Assembly: GCA_963821025.1 (NCBI GenBank)
Contig: CAWGCG010000005.1
Coordinates: 62,001 to 126,000, forward strand
DNA from: WHSW01 sp963821025
GTDB taxonomy: Bacteria > Actinomycetota > Thermoleophilia > Solirubrobacterales > 70-9
Direction: 5' to 3'
DNA length: 64,000 nt
The position numbers were made by a program, and so were the translations under genes. The notes beneath the pieces were generated by a model. The model was not told the origin of the DNA, did not search any database, and was given only the letters and a program-made list of their open reading frames with translations. This document shows, piece after piece, positions 32,537 through 40,778 of this stretch. Each line of letters begins with the position of its first letter. The first letter of the stretch is position 1.

Positions 32537-32890
32537 AGCTGGCCTGTAAGCCGGATTCTGTCTTGTACAGCCATCCATCTCGCCGGTTCCTAGGTTCCGG
32601 CCGGGCCGAAGCCCTGCGGCCTACCTGGATCTCGCCGGGCCGGGTCGTCGATCCTGCTTGGCCTTGCACCGGGCGGGGTTTGCCTGGCCGCCGCGTCGCC
32701 GCGACGCCGGTGCGCTCTTACCGCACCTTTTCACCTTTGCCTGTTCGCGCCTCACGTGTGGACGCGCCATCGGCCGTGTGTTTCTGTGGCACTTTCCCGC
32801 GGGTTTCCCCGGGTGGGGGTTATCCACCGCCCGCGCCCTTTGGTGTCCGGACTTTCCTCGAGAGTCACCTCCCGCGACTGCATGGCCAGC
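32537..32890 (-). ncRNA. rnpB: RNase P RNA, bacterial class A
   Basis: The catalytic RNA of RNase P, which trims tRNA 5' leaders. On the minus strand it starts GCTGGCCATGCAGTCGCGGG and soon has GAGGAAAGTCCGGAC, the universal P4 5' element. It ends with ACAGAATCCGGCTTACAGGCCAGC, the universal 3' element, whose GGCCAGC pairs with the initial GCTGGCC to close P1. The length of about 354 bases is normal for class A. A TACAAT -10 lies 7 bases upstream. Exact ends may be off by a few bases. Confidence 0.96.
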
Positions 32891-32896
32891 GCCCGT

Positions 32897-32902
32897 ATTG
32901 TA
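32897..32902 (-). promoter_or_regulatory. -10 element of the RNase P RNA promoter
   Basis: Minus-strand TACAAT lies about 7 bases before the RNase P RNA 5' end, a near-consensus -10 in GC-rich DNA. No convincing -35 is visible. The rest of the roughly 270-base gap up to 33158 shows no recognisable gene. Confidence 0.6.
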
Positions 32903-33158
32903 CGCCGCCCACGGCGGCCGCGCGACGGCTTCGGCCGGCTGGGCGGCTGGCGCCATGCCGCTTAGGTCCGCGTCGATCGCCGTCGGCGCCGCGCTTGCGC
33001 TCGCCGCGTCGAGCGCTCGGTCTTTCGATCGTGCCGAGGCGGCAGCCGACGCCGCCGGGCTGCCCCACTGCGGCACCGTCGGCCCGCAGATGAGGGCGAC
33101 GGCGAGGCCGGCTGACCTCGACGCGCGGCGCCTTGCGGGTCCGCGGAACCGCGGGGGC

Positions 33159-33383
33159 TCAGTCGAGCCGCGAGCCGCACTCCTCGCAGCCGTCGGCACG
33201 CTGCATCCACCCGCCGCAGACGGGACACCCGGCGCGGCCGTCGCGGGCGAGGTCCTCCCAGGCGCCGAGGATCCTCTCCTCGAGCGAAACCTCGCCGGAT
33301 TCGAACAGCCTCGGCGCCGGGCGTGCCGCCGCGGGCGGATCCGTGACGAGAGCCGCGGGCTCGCTTGTCGCCAGCGCGCTCAC
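33159..33383 (-). CDS. Small zinc-ribbon protein downstream of lexA
   Basis: A 74-residue protein starting at GTG 33383, one base after the lexA stop and thus in the lexA operon. The N-terminal half (SALATSEPAALVTDPPAAARPAPRLFESGEVSLEERILGAWEDLARDG) is low complexity followed by a helix. The C-terminus carries a CPVC...CEEC zinc ribbon (GCPVCGGWMQRADGCEECGSRLD). Zinc ribbons of this kind bind nucleic acid or protein partners. I do not recognise a named family; being cotranscribed with LexA it should be SOS-induced. Frames extending upstream to 33431 lie within lexA. Confidence 0.7.
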   Translation of the reverse strand: MSALATSEPAALVTDPPAAARPAPRLFESGEVSLEERILGAWEDLARDGRAGCPVCGGWMQRADGCEECGSRLD

Positions 33384-33384
33384 G

Positions 33385-33987
33385 TCAGACCTTCCTGAAG
33401 ACCCCGACCACCCTGCCGAGCAGGTGGACATCGTTGGTCCGGATCGGTTTGTATGCCTTGTTCGCGGGCTCGAGCCGGACCCGGTCCTTTTCCCGATAGA
33501 AGCTCTTGACGGTGGCCTCGTCGTCGATCAGGGCGACCACGATCTCGCCGTCGTCGGCAACCTCGCTCGGGCGGACGACGACGAAGTCGTCCTCCAGGAT
33601 CCCCGCCCCGATCATCGAGTCGCCCCTGACCCGAAGGATGTAGTCGCCGGTCTCGCCGCCGATCACGTCGGGAACCTCGAGGTACTCCTCGATGTTCTCC
33701 TCGGCGAGGATCGGCTCGCCGGCCGCGACCTGGCCGACCAGCGGCAGCCCGGCGTGGCGAACCGCCCTCTTCGCCTTGTCGACCAGCAGCTCGATCGCGC
33801 GCGGCTTGGTCGGGTCGCGGCGCAGCATCCCGATCTTCTCCAGGTTCGCCAGGTGCGCATGAACGGTGGAGGACGAATGGAGCCCGACGGCCTTGCCGAT
33901 CTCGCGCACGGTCGGCGGGTAGCCGTACTTCGCCGCGTACTTGCGGATGTAGTCGAAGATCTCCTTCTGGCGCTTGGTCAAGTCCAC
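33385..33987 (-). CDS. lexA: LexA repressor, SOS regulator
   Basis: A 200-residue LexA. The N-terminal winged HTH reads LTKRQKEIFDYIRKYAAKYGYPPTVREIGKAVGLHSSSTVHAHLANLEKIG. The S24 domain has the self-cleavage bond in VAAGEPI (Ala-Gly), nucleophile Ser in RGDSMIGAGI, and general-base Lys in DEATVKSFYRE. It represses SOS genes and is inactivated by RecA-stimulated autocleavage. GTG 33987, beginning VDLTKRQK, is supported by AAGGAG ten bases upstream; the annotated longer frame to 35064 is an artefact through the promoter and tRNA. Its own promoter carries a LexA box. Confidence 0.96.
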   Translation of the reverse strand: MDLTKRQKEIFDYIRKYAAKYGYPPTVREIGKAVGLHSSSTVHAHLANLEKIGMLRRDPTKPRAIELLVDKAKRAVRHAGLPLVGQVAAGEPILAEENIEEYLEVPDVIGGETGDYILRVRGDSMIGAGILEDDFVVVRPSEVADDGEIVVALIDDEATVKSFYREKDRVRLEPANKAYKPIRTNDVHLLGRVVGVFRKV

Positions 33988-34037
33988 TGCTCGATCGCTC
34001 CTTCGGTCAGCCGGCGGGTCGTACGAGACGTTGAACA

Positions 34038-34080
34038 GAACACATGTTCGTATAGTAGGACGACCCTCGGACGGATGCAA
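34038..34080 (-). promoter_or_regulatory. lexA promoter with LexA box
   Basis: Minus strand: -35 TTGCAT (34075-34080), 17-base spacer, -10 TACTAT (34052-34057), then the LexA box with core CGAACATGTGTTC (34038-34050) at the transcription start. The box fits CGAAC-N4-GTTC and is identical over 13 bases to that at 14926-14939. Bound LexA would block its own transcription. Confidence 0.88.
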
Positions 34081-34139
34081 GCCAGGCACGCGCGAGCCGG
34101 TCGTTGGCCCGCCTGCGTCTAGAATCGCGTTTCCCTCAA

Positions 34140-34225
<86 letters not shown>

Positions 34226-34416
34226 TAACGCAACCTCGCCGCGACCAGGCGGATGGCCTTTGAGCGCAACTGTCGCGCTCGCCGAACTCGTGTCGCTGGC
34301 GAAGGTCGCCGGCGAGCGGTGGTCACCCGAGCTCCTGGCTCAACTCGACCGATAACCCACATCGGGCTGATCTGTTGGGCACGTCGCGGCGCGCTCCGGT
34401 GGCTAGGCTGCCCTGA

Positions 34417-34842
34417 ATGGCCGCTTCTCCCGAACTCACCGGCCACTGCGGCTGCGGCGGCGTTCAGTTCGAAATCGACGCACCGCTCGTGGTTGCCGGA
34501 TATTGCCATTGCACCCGCTGTCAGCGGCGCACGGGCGGCGGCGCATCGGCGACGGCGCTGGTCGCGCCAGGCTCTCTGCGCGTGGTCGCGGGCGACGAGC
34601 TGCTGGCGCGATGGTCCCCACCGGACGGCTTCGCGAAGGTCTTCTGCAGCGCGTGCGGCTCGGCGCTCTTCGGCGAGGCGCCGGGAAGCGACGAAATCTC
34701 GTTGGTGCGGATGGGGGCCATCGACGGCGACCCCGGCATCCGCATGCAGGGGCGCCAGTACGTCGCATACGCCGCGGTCTGGGAGCCGATCCCCGACGAC
34801 GGTCTTCCTTGCTTCGACGAGGCCTTCCCCGCCCCGGCCTGA
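34417..34842 (+). CDS. GFA (glutathione-dependent formaldehyde-activating-like) family protein
   Basis: A 141-residue GFA/CENP-V domain protein. The zinc-binding cysteines are in GHCGCGG near residue 10, YCHCTRCQRRTGGG, and FCSACGSALFG, the standard pattern. Despite the family name, most members have no proven formaldehyde role, and mycothiol-using Actinobacteria rarely need glutathione chemistry. No signal peptide, so cytosolic. It is monocistronic between tRNA-Leu and an MFS pump. Confidence 0.88.
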   Translation: MAASPELTGHCGCGGVQFEIDAPLVVAGYCHCTRCQRRTGGGASATALVAPGSLRVVAGDELLARWSPPDGFAKVFCSACGSALFGEAPGSDEISLVRMGAIDGDPGIRMQGRQYVAYAAVWEPIPDDGLPCFDEAFPAPA

Positions 34843-34953
34843 TCGCCTGCGAGCACCTGGTATCGGGATACGCTGCGGTTCGAGCCAGAGGCGCCTTCCA
34901 GCCGGGCTCGACTTGACTTCAAGCGCAGTTGAATCAGTAGTTTGTTCGCCTCG

Positions 34954-36429
34954 ATGACCCTCGACGGGAACAGAAGATGGCTGGCGCTCTACGTGCTCTG
35001 CCTCGGCGACGTGCTGATCGTTCTCGACTCGACGATCGTCAACGTCGCCCTGCCTTCGATCCAAGCCGACCTCGGCTTTTCCGACGCGACGCTCGCCTGG
35101 GTCGTGAACGCCTACCTGCTCACCTTCGGTGGCTTCTTGCTGCTCGGAGGCCGCCTCAGCGACCTCTTCGGCCGCCGGCGCCTGTTCCTCATCGGTCTCG
35201 GGCTCTTCACCACCGCCTCGCTCGCCTGTGGACTGGCGGGCTCGCAGGGGTTCCTGGTCGGCGCCCGGGCCGTGCAGGGCTTCGGCGGGGCGATCGTCTC
35301 CGTGGTCGCGCTGTCGCTGATCATGACCATCTTCACCGAGACCGCCGAGCGCGCGAAGGCGATGGGCGTGTTCAGCTTCGTGCTCTCCGGAGGCGCCACC
35401 GCAGGAGTGCTCCTGGGGGGTGTGCTCACCGATCTGCTCGCCTGGAACTGGATCTTCCTGGTCAATCTCCCGGTGGGGATCACGGTCTTCGTGCTCTCCT
35501 TGAGGATCTTGCCCGACGATCGCCCGGAAGCGGGAGATCGCCGCCTCGACGTCAGTGGAGCGGTGACCGTGACCGCCGCCGTGATGCTCGGCACCTACGC
35601 GGTCATCAACGGCAACGAGAACGGCTGGACTTCCGGCGAGACCCTCGGGCTGCTCGGCGCGGCCGCGGCACTGCTCGCCTTCTTCCTCGTGCTCGAGTCG
35701 CGGGTCAGGTCGCCGCTGATGCCGCTCGGGCTGTTCCGCCTCCGCAACATCTCGGTGGCGAACGTCGTCGGCGTCCTCTTGGCGGGGTCGATGTTCGGGT
35801 GGTTCTTCCTCTCGGCGCTCTACCTCCAGCAGGTGCTCGGCTACAGCCCGCTCGAGGTTGGCCTCGCCTACCTGCCCTCGACGCTGATCATGGCGGCAGG
35901 CTCGATCGCGCTCTCCGACCGTCTCGTGATGCGCTTCGGCGTCAAGCCGCCGATCGTCGGCGGCCTCTCGTGCTTTGCGATCGGCCTGCTGTGGTTCTCG
36001 CGGGCGCCCGCTGACGGCAGTTTCGTCGTCGACGTGCTTCCGGGCATGCTCGTCATGGGGGTCGGCGGCGGCATCACCTTCAATCCGCTGTTGCTCGCCG
36101 CGATGGGCGACGTCGCGCCGACCGAGAGCGGACTGGCTTCCGGGATCGTCAATACCGCGTTCATGATGGGCGGCGCCCTCGGCCTCGCGGTGCTCGTCAG
36201 CATCGCGGACTCGCGCACGCAGAGCCTGCTCGACTCCGGCGACAGTCAGGCGGTCGCGCTCACGGGCGGTTACAACTCGGCATTCCTTGCCGCGGCCGCG
36301 TTCGCGATCATCGGCGCGCTCGGGGCGCTGCTCCTGCGCCCCGTCGCGCCACCGGGTCAGGGCGAGATGCCCGAGGAAGCGCCCGCGGCCCCGGAGCCGG
36401 AGCCGGTGCCCGAGTCGTCCGCGGTTTGA
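34954..36429 (+). CDS. MFS transporter, DHA2 (EmrB/QacA) family
   Basis: A 491-residue, about 14-TM efflux protein. Family motifs: LVLDSTIVNVALPSIQADLGF-like start (LIVLDSTIVNVALPSIQADL), GGRLSDLFGRRRLFLIG after TM2, and the TM5 motif SGGATAGVLLGGVLTDLLAWNWIFLVNLPVG. A Pro/Glu-rich tail ends EPEPVPESSAV. ATG 34954 (MTLDGNRRW) is preferred over TTG 34942. Upstream, TTCAA and TTGAA (34918-34922 and 34929-34933) form a small inverted repeat beside a TTGACT that could be a -35. No regulator gene adjoins, so control is unknown. Confidence 0.92.
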   Translation: MTLDGNRRWLALYVLCLGDVLIVLDSTIVNVALPSIQADLGFSDATLAWVVNAYLLTFGGFLLLGGRLSDLFGRRRLFLIGLGLFTTASLACGLAGSQGFLVGARAVQGFGGAIVSVVALSLIMTIFTETAERAKAMGVFSFVLSGGATAGVLLGGVLTDLLAWNWIFLVNLPVGITVFVLSLRILPDDRPEAGDRRLDVSGAVTVTAAVMLGTYAVINGNENGWTSGETLGLLGAAAALLAFFLVLESRVRSPLMPLGLFRLRNISVANVVGVLLAGSMFGWFFLSALYLQQVLGYSPLEVGLAYLPSTLIMAAGSIALSDRLVMRFGVKPPIVGGLSCFAIGLLWFSRAPADGSFVVDVLPGMLVMGVGGGITFNPLLLAAMGDVAPTESGLASGIVNTAFMMGGALGLAVLVSIADSRTQSLLDSGDSQAVALTGGYNSAFLAAAAFAIIGALGALLLRPVAPPGQGEMPEEAPAAPEPEPVPESSAV

Positions 36430-36811
36430 GGTCGGCTGCTCGCCGGCCCGACCGCGGCCTCGAGGCGGCTCGCTCAGGCGTCGGTTACCAGCGCAGCGAT
36501 GCGCGGGCCGCGGACGCGAGCTCGCGCGAGGGTTCGCTGATGGAAGCTCTGGTCATCATCGCCCGCTGAGCAGGCCGCTTCGCCGATTCACCCGTAAGAT
36601 CTGCAGCAGCGGCTTCGGGAGGGGCAGGATCCGGCCGGCGCCGCACCGTCAGCATCAACCCGCGCCCGAAAGGGGGCCATCGATCGCAACCCGTGCTGAG
36701 GCCCGAGCTGCCCACGAGCCAATCCCCGCGCCGACGAAAGCCGAGCGCGAGGTCGCCGATCTACTGAAGATCGGCGCCGATCCCGCGCGAGCGCGGGCGA
36801 TCCTCGACGCG
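36430..36811 (+). other. Gap containing probable 5' coding sequence of the next gene
   Basis: No recognised complete gene. From about 36720 the frame of the methyltransferase reads KAEREVADLLKIGADPARARAILDAV, which looks coding, but no ATG, GTG or TTG occurs in that frame upstream. The first 290 bases look non-coding; the only other frames are short Arg/Pro-rich shadows. Confidence 0.45.
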
Positions 36812-37480
36812 GTGCCAATCTGGTTTCACACCTTCTCCCTCGATCACGGCTCCCTCTACACGCCCGGGATCGCCCGCGATCACCGCTACCGGATCCCGCA
36901 CTTCCCCGGCGACCTCGCGGGCCGCAGAGTCCTCGACGTCGGCACCTTCGACGGCTTCTATGCCTTCCTCGCCGAGGCCCGGGGCGCGAGCAGGGTGGTG
37001 GCGATCGACAACGAGCAATACGTCGATTGGGTCCGCTCACGCTTCGGGATCGAGCTGACGCGCGCCGCCGGGTTCAGCGCAATCGCCGAGCTGCTCGACT
37101 CGAAGGTCGTCTACAGGCAGCTCGATGCCGCTGAGCTCGACTCGATCGAGGAGGAGTTCGATCTGATCCTCTGCTTCGGGATCCTCCACCGGGTCCGAGA
37201 CCCGCTCGGCCTGCTCGAGCGGATTCGCCACCGGCTGGCGGCGGATGGCGAGGTGCTTCTGGAGACCTACGGTGTCGTCGACAGGGGGCTCGAGGCCAGT
37301 GCCGCCGTCCACGTCTGCGAGCCGGGCGAGCTCTACGCTCGCGACGACTTCGTCTACTGGGGATTCAGCGGAACCGCGCTCGACCACCTCGCCCGGCTCG
37401 CGGGCTTCAGCGGCGCCGATGTCCACGATGCGCCGATCGTCGATGGCCGCCCGCGGATCATCTGCACGCTCCGCACCTGA
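36812..37480 (+). CDS. SAM-dependent methyltransferase, CmoB-like
   Basis: At least 222 residues of a class I methyltransferase. Motif I is VLDVGTFDGFYAFLAEARGASRVVAID, preceded by WFHTFSLDHGSLYTPGIARDHRYR and followed by FDLILCFGILHRVRDPLGLLERIRHRL, a pattern like CmoB/DUF1698 proteins that act on tRNA wobble uridine or on small molecules. The first legal start in frame is GTG 36812 (in AVPIW), but protein-like sequence continues about 30 residues further upstream without a start codon, so the true start may be CTG or the gene may have a frameshift. The substrate is unknown. Confidence 0.7.
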   Translation: MPIWFHTFSLDHGSLYTPGIARDHRYRIPHFPGDLAGRRVLDVGTFDGFYAFLAEARGASRVVAIDNEQYVDWVRSRFGIELTRAAGFSAIAELLDSKVVYRQLDAAELDSIEEEFDLILCFGILHRVRDPLGLLERIRHRLAADGEVLLETYGVVDRGLEASAAVHVCEPGELYARDDFVYWGFSGTALDHLARLAGFSGADVHDAPIVDGRPRIICTLRT

Positions 37481-37494
37481 CGAACGACGCTCGC

Positions 37495-37517
37495 CGACGA
37501 CTTTCGTGCGGTCGTCG
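37495..37517. repeat. Inverted repeat between methyltransferase and GDPD genes
   Basis: CGACGAC (37495-37501) and GTCGTCG (37511-37517) flank nine bases. A weak GC hairpin that may end the methyltransferase transcript; no T-run follows. Confidence 0.4.
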
Positions 37518-37589
37518 TTCACACGACGATGACCGCAGGGTGACCGGTTCGTAACACGCCCGGCGCGCACTGCCTGTGGCATTCCGGGT

Positions 37590-38369
37590 ATGGCGTTGCC
37601 GCCTCTCATCGCCCATCGGCTCGGGCGCGCCTACGGTCCAGACTCCTCGGCGCTGGCCCTGGAGCGCGCCCTCGCGGGCGCCGACGGACTCGAAACCGAC
37701 GTCTGCCTGACCGCCGACGAGCAGCTCGTCCTGCTTCACGACCCGCTGCTCTCGATCGGAACGAGCCTCGAGGGTTGGGCACACCAGCGGTCGTTGCGCG
37801 AAATCTGCCGCGACGGGGTGCTGCTCGATCGCGACCGCCGGCCCACGGTCGAGCACCCGCTGGCGCTCGCCGAGCTGCTCGAGCGGGCACCGCGCGAGAT
37901 GGCGGTCCAGCTCGAGGTCAAAGCCCATGCCGACCCGCAGCTTGCGGCCCGGACCGCCGAGGTGCTTTGCGAGCGCTACCGGGGCAGCGCGGAGCGAGAG
38001 CGGATCGAGGTGATCAGCTTCCACTCCGCCGCCTGCGCGGTCGCGGCCGCACACGGCTTCAGCGCGCGTTTGGTCGTCTTCGCCGACTACGCGCCGGAGG
38101 CGCTCGCCGCCTGGGCCAGGCGCAGGAACGTCGGCGGGGTCTCGGTCGAGCACTTCTTGCTGACGCCGAGGCTCGCGGCGACGCTTCGCCTCGCCGGCCT
38201 CAGCGTCACCACCGGCACCGTCAACGACGCCGAGCTCCTGCGCCGAATCGTCGACACGGTCGCCCCCGACGCGATCTGCTCGGATCGCCCGCAGGAGCTT
38301 CGCGCCGAAGCGCTGCAGAGCGCCGCTCCGGGATCCCGGGAGGAGCGCCCGGTCGCCGCCGCGGCCTGA
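37590..38369 (+). CDS. Glycerophosphodiester phosphodiesterase family protein
   Basis: A 259-residue TIM-barrel GDPD. Catalytic elements visible: IAHRLGRAYGPDSS (the His-Arg of the HRG motif, with Leu replacing Gly), the metal-binding ETDVCLTADEQLVLLHDPLL including HDP, and VQLEVKA. It hydrolyses glycerophosphodiesters to glycerol-3-phosphate and an alcohol; without a signal peptide it would act in the cytosol. The C-terminus SVTTGTVNDAELLRRIVDTVAPDAICSDRP is standard. The Leu substitution may alter activity or specificity. Confidence 0.88.
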   Translation: MALPPLIAHRLGRAYGPDSSALALERALAGADGLETDVCLTADEQLVLLHDPLLSIGTSLEGWAHQRSLREICRDGVLLDRDRRPTVEHPLALAELLERAPREMAVQLEVKAHADPQLAARTAEVLCERYRGSAERERIEVISFHSAACAVAAAHGFSARLVVFADYAPEALAAWARRRNVGGVSVEHFLLTPRLAATLRLAGLSVTTGTVNDAELLRRIVDTVAPDAICSDRPQELRAEALQSAAPGSREERPVAAAA

Positions 38370-38410
38370 GCCGCCGACGCTCCCGCGGCAGCCCTATCCC
38401 CAGGCGGGCC

Positions 38411-38617
38411 TCAGTAGCGCGGATCGCGAGGGGGCTGGTCGACAGCTCGGTCGCGCTGACCGAAGGCTAAGATCGCGCCGACGACGAAGCCGACGACGCC
38501 GACGATCATCAGGATCAGGCCCACCGTCTCGAGGTTGACCGCCTCCCACTCGTCCTTGACCGCGTAACGCAGGATCGCGCCGACTGCGATCAAGAAGAGG
38601 CCCATGCCCATCGTCAT
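38411..38617 (-). CDS. DUF6458 small membrane protein
   Basis: A 68-residue protein with two hydrophobic helices: MGMGLFLIAVGAILRYAV, then VNLETVGLILMIVGVVGFVVGAILAF, followed by a short charged tail. This is the actinobacterial DUF6458 pattern; function is unknown. It may start at the first or second Met. It is followed by the lipid-kinase gene on the same strand upstream, with 10 bases between that gene's stop and this start. Confidence 0.8.
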   Translation of the reverse strand: MTMGMGLFLIAVGAILRYAVKDEWEAVNLETVGLILMIVGVVGFVVGAILAFGQRDRAVDQPPRDPRY

Positions 38618-38627
38618 GGCCGGAACC

Positions 38628-40010
38628 CTAGCGGCCGGGACGGGTGTTCACGCGAACCCTCGATTGGTCGTTTCGCGGTGCCGCGTGTTGCCGAGTGGAT
38701 TGGCCGACCGAGCCTTCGCCGTGCACGGCGGCGGGCGGCTCCACCGTGCGTCCGGCCGCGATCGAGAGCAGCATCCGAAAGCCCTCCCAGACAGTCTGCG
38801 GCCGACTCGCGGACGGTGACGCGCCGGGATGATCTGAGGCGATGCGGACGCGCAGGGCAGCGGGCAGGCTGCGGAAGCGGAGTGGCACGCTGAGCACCGC
38901 TGCCTCGCCGTCGATGCCCGCGGGCACGGGCTCGACCGAGCGGACCTCGAAGTCGGGCGCAGACCACTCGCGCCAGGGGCGCCGGGGCAGCAGCCGTCGC
39001 CAGCCCCGAGGGCGCACCCCGACGAGGGCGATTCCGAGTTTGCCGTCATCGATCCGCGGGCGTGTCCCCGAGCCCATCACCGGTCCCAGCCGGTAAGGGT
39101 TGTTCGAGATCAGCAGGGCGCCGACGGAGGCCGGGGAGTCACCGTAGGGGCCCGTCCACTCGAAGCCGCCACCGCTTGCCGCCGGGCCCATGACGTCGGG
39201 GATCGTGTCGAGAATCGTGCGCAGCTTCGCGCTCCGATATCCGTCGCGCTGAACCGCGCTCGCATAGACGCCGAGCGAGACGTTGTTCACGAACACCCGG
39301 CCGTTGACCTCGGCCAGGTCGACAATCCGCTCGCCGCCCTCAACGAACGCATCGAGCGCACCGACAACGTCCTCCCGGTCGACCCCGAGATCGAGCGCGA
39401 AGTGATTGCGAGTCCCGGAAGGAATGCACGCGTAGGGCAGCCCGTGCTTGGCCGCGATCGCAGCCACGATCGCCTGTGATCCGTCGCCGCCGGCCATTGC
39501 CAGCGCGTCGGCTTCACGCTCGACCGCCTCGTTGACGAGCGTCTCGAGATCGTCGTCGGGGCCCAGCTCGACCGGCTCGATTCCGCGCCTGCGCGCCTCC
39601 TTGGCGAGCTGGAAACGCTCCGCCTTACCGCCACCGGAGCGAGGATTCACGAACAGGACCGGTCGCCGAGGCCGCGAGGCGCGCCGCAGGGGCACGTGGA
39701 CCGCGAACGCCGCCCACGCTGCCGAGAACGCCAGCCAGAGCATGCCCAGGATGATCAGGCGGTCCAGCACACGTTGGTCGAGCAGCTGCTCGACTCCGCC
39801 AAGCGCCAGCATCGCCGCAAGCACCAGCGCCACGACCCGCAACACACCCCGTCGCACGATCCCGTACGCAGCTACGAACACGGCGAGCGACAAGGTCAGG
39901 ACCAGTCCGAACACCTGTTGCGGATCGTCCGCGGCGTAGCCCGCCGCGTTGACGACCGCCAGCGGCGCCAACACCAGCGCGGCAATCGCAAGAAGTCGCC
40001 GACGCGTCAT
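38628..40010 (-). CDS. Diacylglycerol/lipid kinase family protein with N-terminal membrane region
   Basis: A 460-residue protein. The first about 110 residues contain roughly four transmembrane helices (LLAIAALVLAPLAVVNAAGY; VFGLVLTLSLAVFVAAYG; VVALVLAAMLALGG; IILGMLWLAFSAAWAAFAV). The rest is a DAGK_cat domain: LFVNPRSGGGKAERF, MAGGDGSQAIVAA, and IPSGTRNHFALDLG, so it should phosphorylate a membrane lipid using ATP. ATG 40010 is used; the longer frame to 40376 reads through the divergent gene. It diverges from the DedA-like gene across 91 bases. The lipid substrate is unknown. Confidence 0.88.
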   Translation of the reverse strand: MTRRRLLAIAALVLAPLAVVNAAGYAADDPQQVFGLVLTLSLAVFVAAYGIVRRGVLRVVALVLAAMLALGGVEQLLDQRVLDRLIILGMLWLAFSAAWAAFAVHVPLRRASRPRRPVLFVNPRSGGGKAERFQLAKEARRRGIEPVELGPDDDLETLVNEAVEREADALAMAGGDGSQAIVAAIAAKHGLPYACIPSGTRNHFALDLGVDREDVVGALDAFVEGGERIVDLAEVNGRVFVNNVSLGVYASAVQRDGYRSAKLRTILDTIPDVMGPAASGGGFEWTGPYGDSPASVGALLISNNPYRLGPVMGSGTRPRIDDGKLGIALVGVRPRGWRRLLPRRPWREWSAPDFEVRSVEPVPAGIDGEAAVLSVPLRFRSLPAALRVRIASDHPGASPSASRPQTVWEGFRMLLSIAAGRTVEPPAAVHGEGSVGQSTRQHAAPRNDQSRVRVNTRPGR

Positions 40011-40101
40011 GCCTGGCGGCGACCCTAAGGCCAGAGGCGGCCGACTGCAAGGCGCGCGAGCCGGGGCCAAGGCCGCAAACCTCCCTTGTAATGTTTCCCG
40101 C

Positions 40102-40767
40102 GTGCAGGATGAAACCCTCCGCGCCGCGCGACGGCGCCTGCTGGCGCTCGGGCTCGTCATCGTCGTGGCGTTCGGATCCGCCGTCGCCTTTCTCCCGCAC
40201 GACCCCGGACAGGTGGCGCGGCTCGCGGACCTCCCTGGGCCATTGCTCGCCGCTGTCACGATCTTCGCCTGGACCGTGCTCACGCCCGCCCTCGTCTCGG
40301 GAACGCTGCTGGCCGCGGCAACCGGCCTCCTCCTGGGGGGCGCAGCCGGGATGCCGATCGCGCTGGTGGGCGCCACCGTCGGAGGGGCGGCGGCGTTCTT
40401 CGTCGCCCGACGTCTGGGCCGCGGCCCGGCCGAGGCGCTCGCCGGACCGCGCCTGACGAGGCTTCGGAAGCGAGTCGAGCGCCGACCGCTGCTGACGATC
40501 GCCCTCGCCCGCCTGGCACCGGGCTCACCGGCGACGATCTTGAACTACGCCGCAGGTCTCACCCGGATACGCCTCCGCCACTTCGTCGCCGGAAGCGTGA
40601 TCGGCGGTGCCCCGCGCGTGCTCGCCTACACGGCGCTGGGCGGAGCGGCCGCCGAGAAGGCGCTCTGGCCGGCCATCGGCGCGGTGACACTCCTTGCCAT
40701 GCTCAGCGCGGTGGGAATGGTCGTCGCGCGCCGGCGGCGTCTCACAGAGCCGCTCCCGGCGACCTGA
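40102..40767 (+). CDS. DedA/VTT-family membrane protein
   Basis: A 221-residue integral membrane protein of the SNARE-associated/VTT (DedA, TVP38) family. The core motif is visible: GTLLAAATGLLLGGAAGMPIALVGATVGGAAAFFVARRLGRG, then RRPLLTIALARLAPGSPATILNYAAGLTRIRLRHFVAGSVIGGAPRVLAYTALGG. Members act as lipid scramblases or flippases for undecaprenyl phosphate or phospholipids. The GTG at 40102 begins the protein; frames from 39949 overlap the divergent lipid kinase. A PHP gene follows 11 bases later. Confidence 0.87.
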   Translation: MQDETLRAARRRLLALGLVIVVAFGSAVAFLPHDPGQVARLADLPGPLLAAVTIFAWTVLTPALVSGTLLAAATGLLLGGAAGMPIALVGATVGGAAAFFVARRLGRGPAEALAGPRLTRLRKRVERRPLLTIALARLAPGSPATILNYAAGLTRIRLRHFVAGSVIGGAPRVLAYTALGGAAAEKALWPAIGAVTLLAMLSAVGMVVARRRRLTEPLPAT

Positions 40768-40778
40768 GCGGCGCCGAG

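Noticed and set aside
34260..34355. 31-codon open frame after tRNA-Leu (LSATVALAELVSLAKVAGERWSPELLAQLDR read in fragments)
   Set aside because: It starts at a TTG without a ribosome binding site and has no recognisable partner or domain. It could be a gene remnant, but the evidence is too weak to list.
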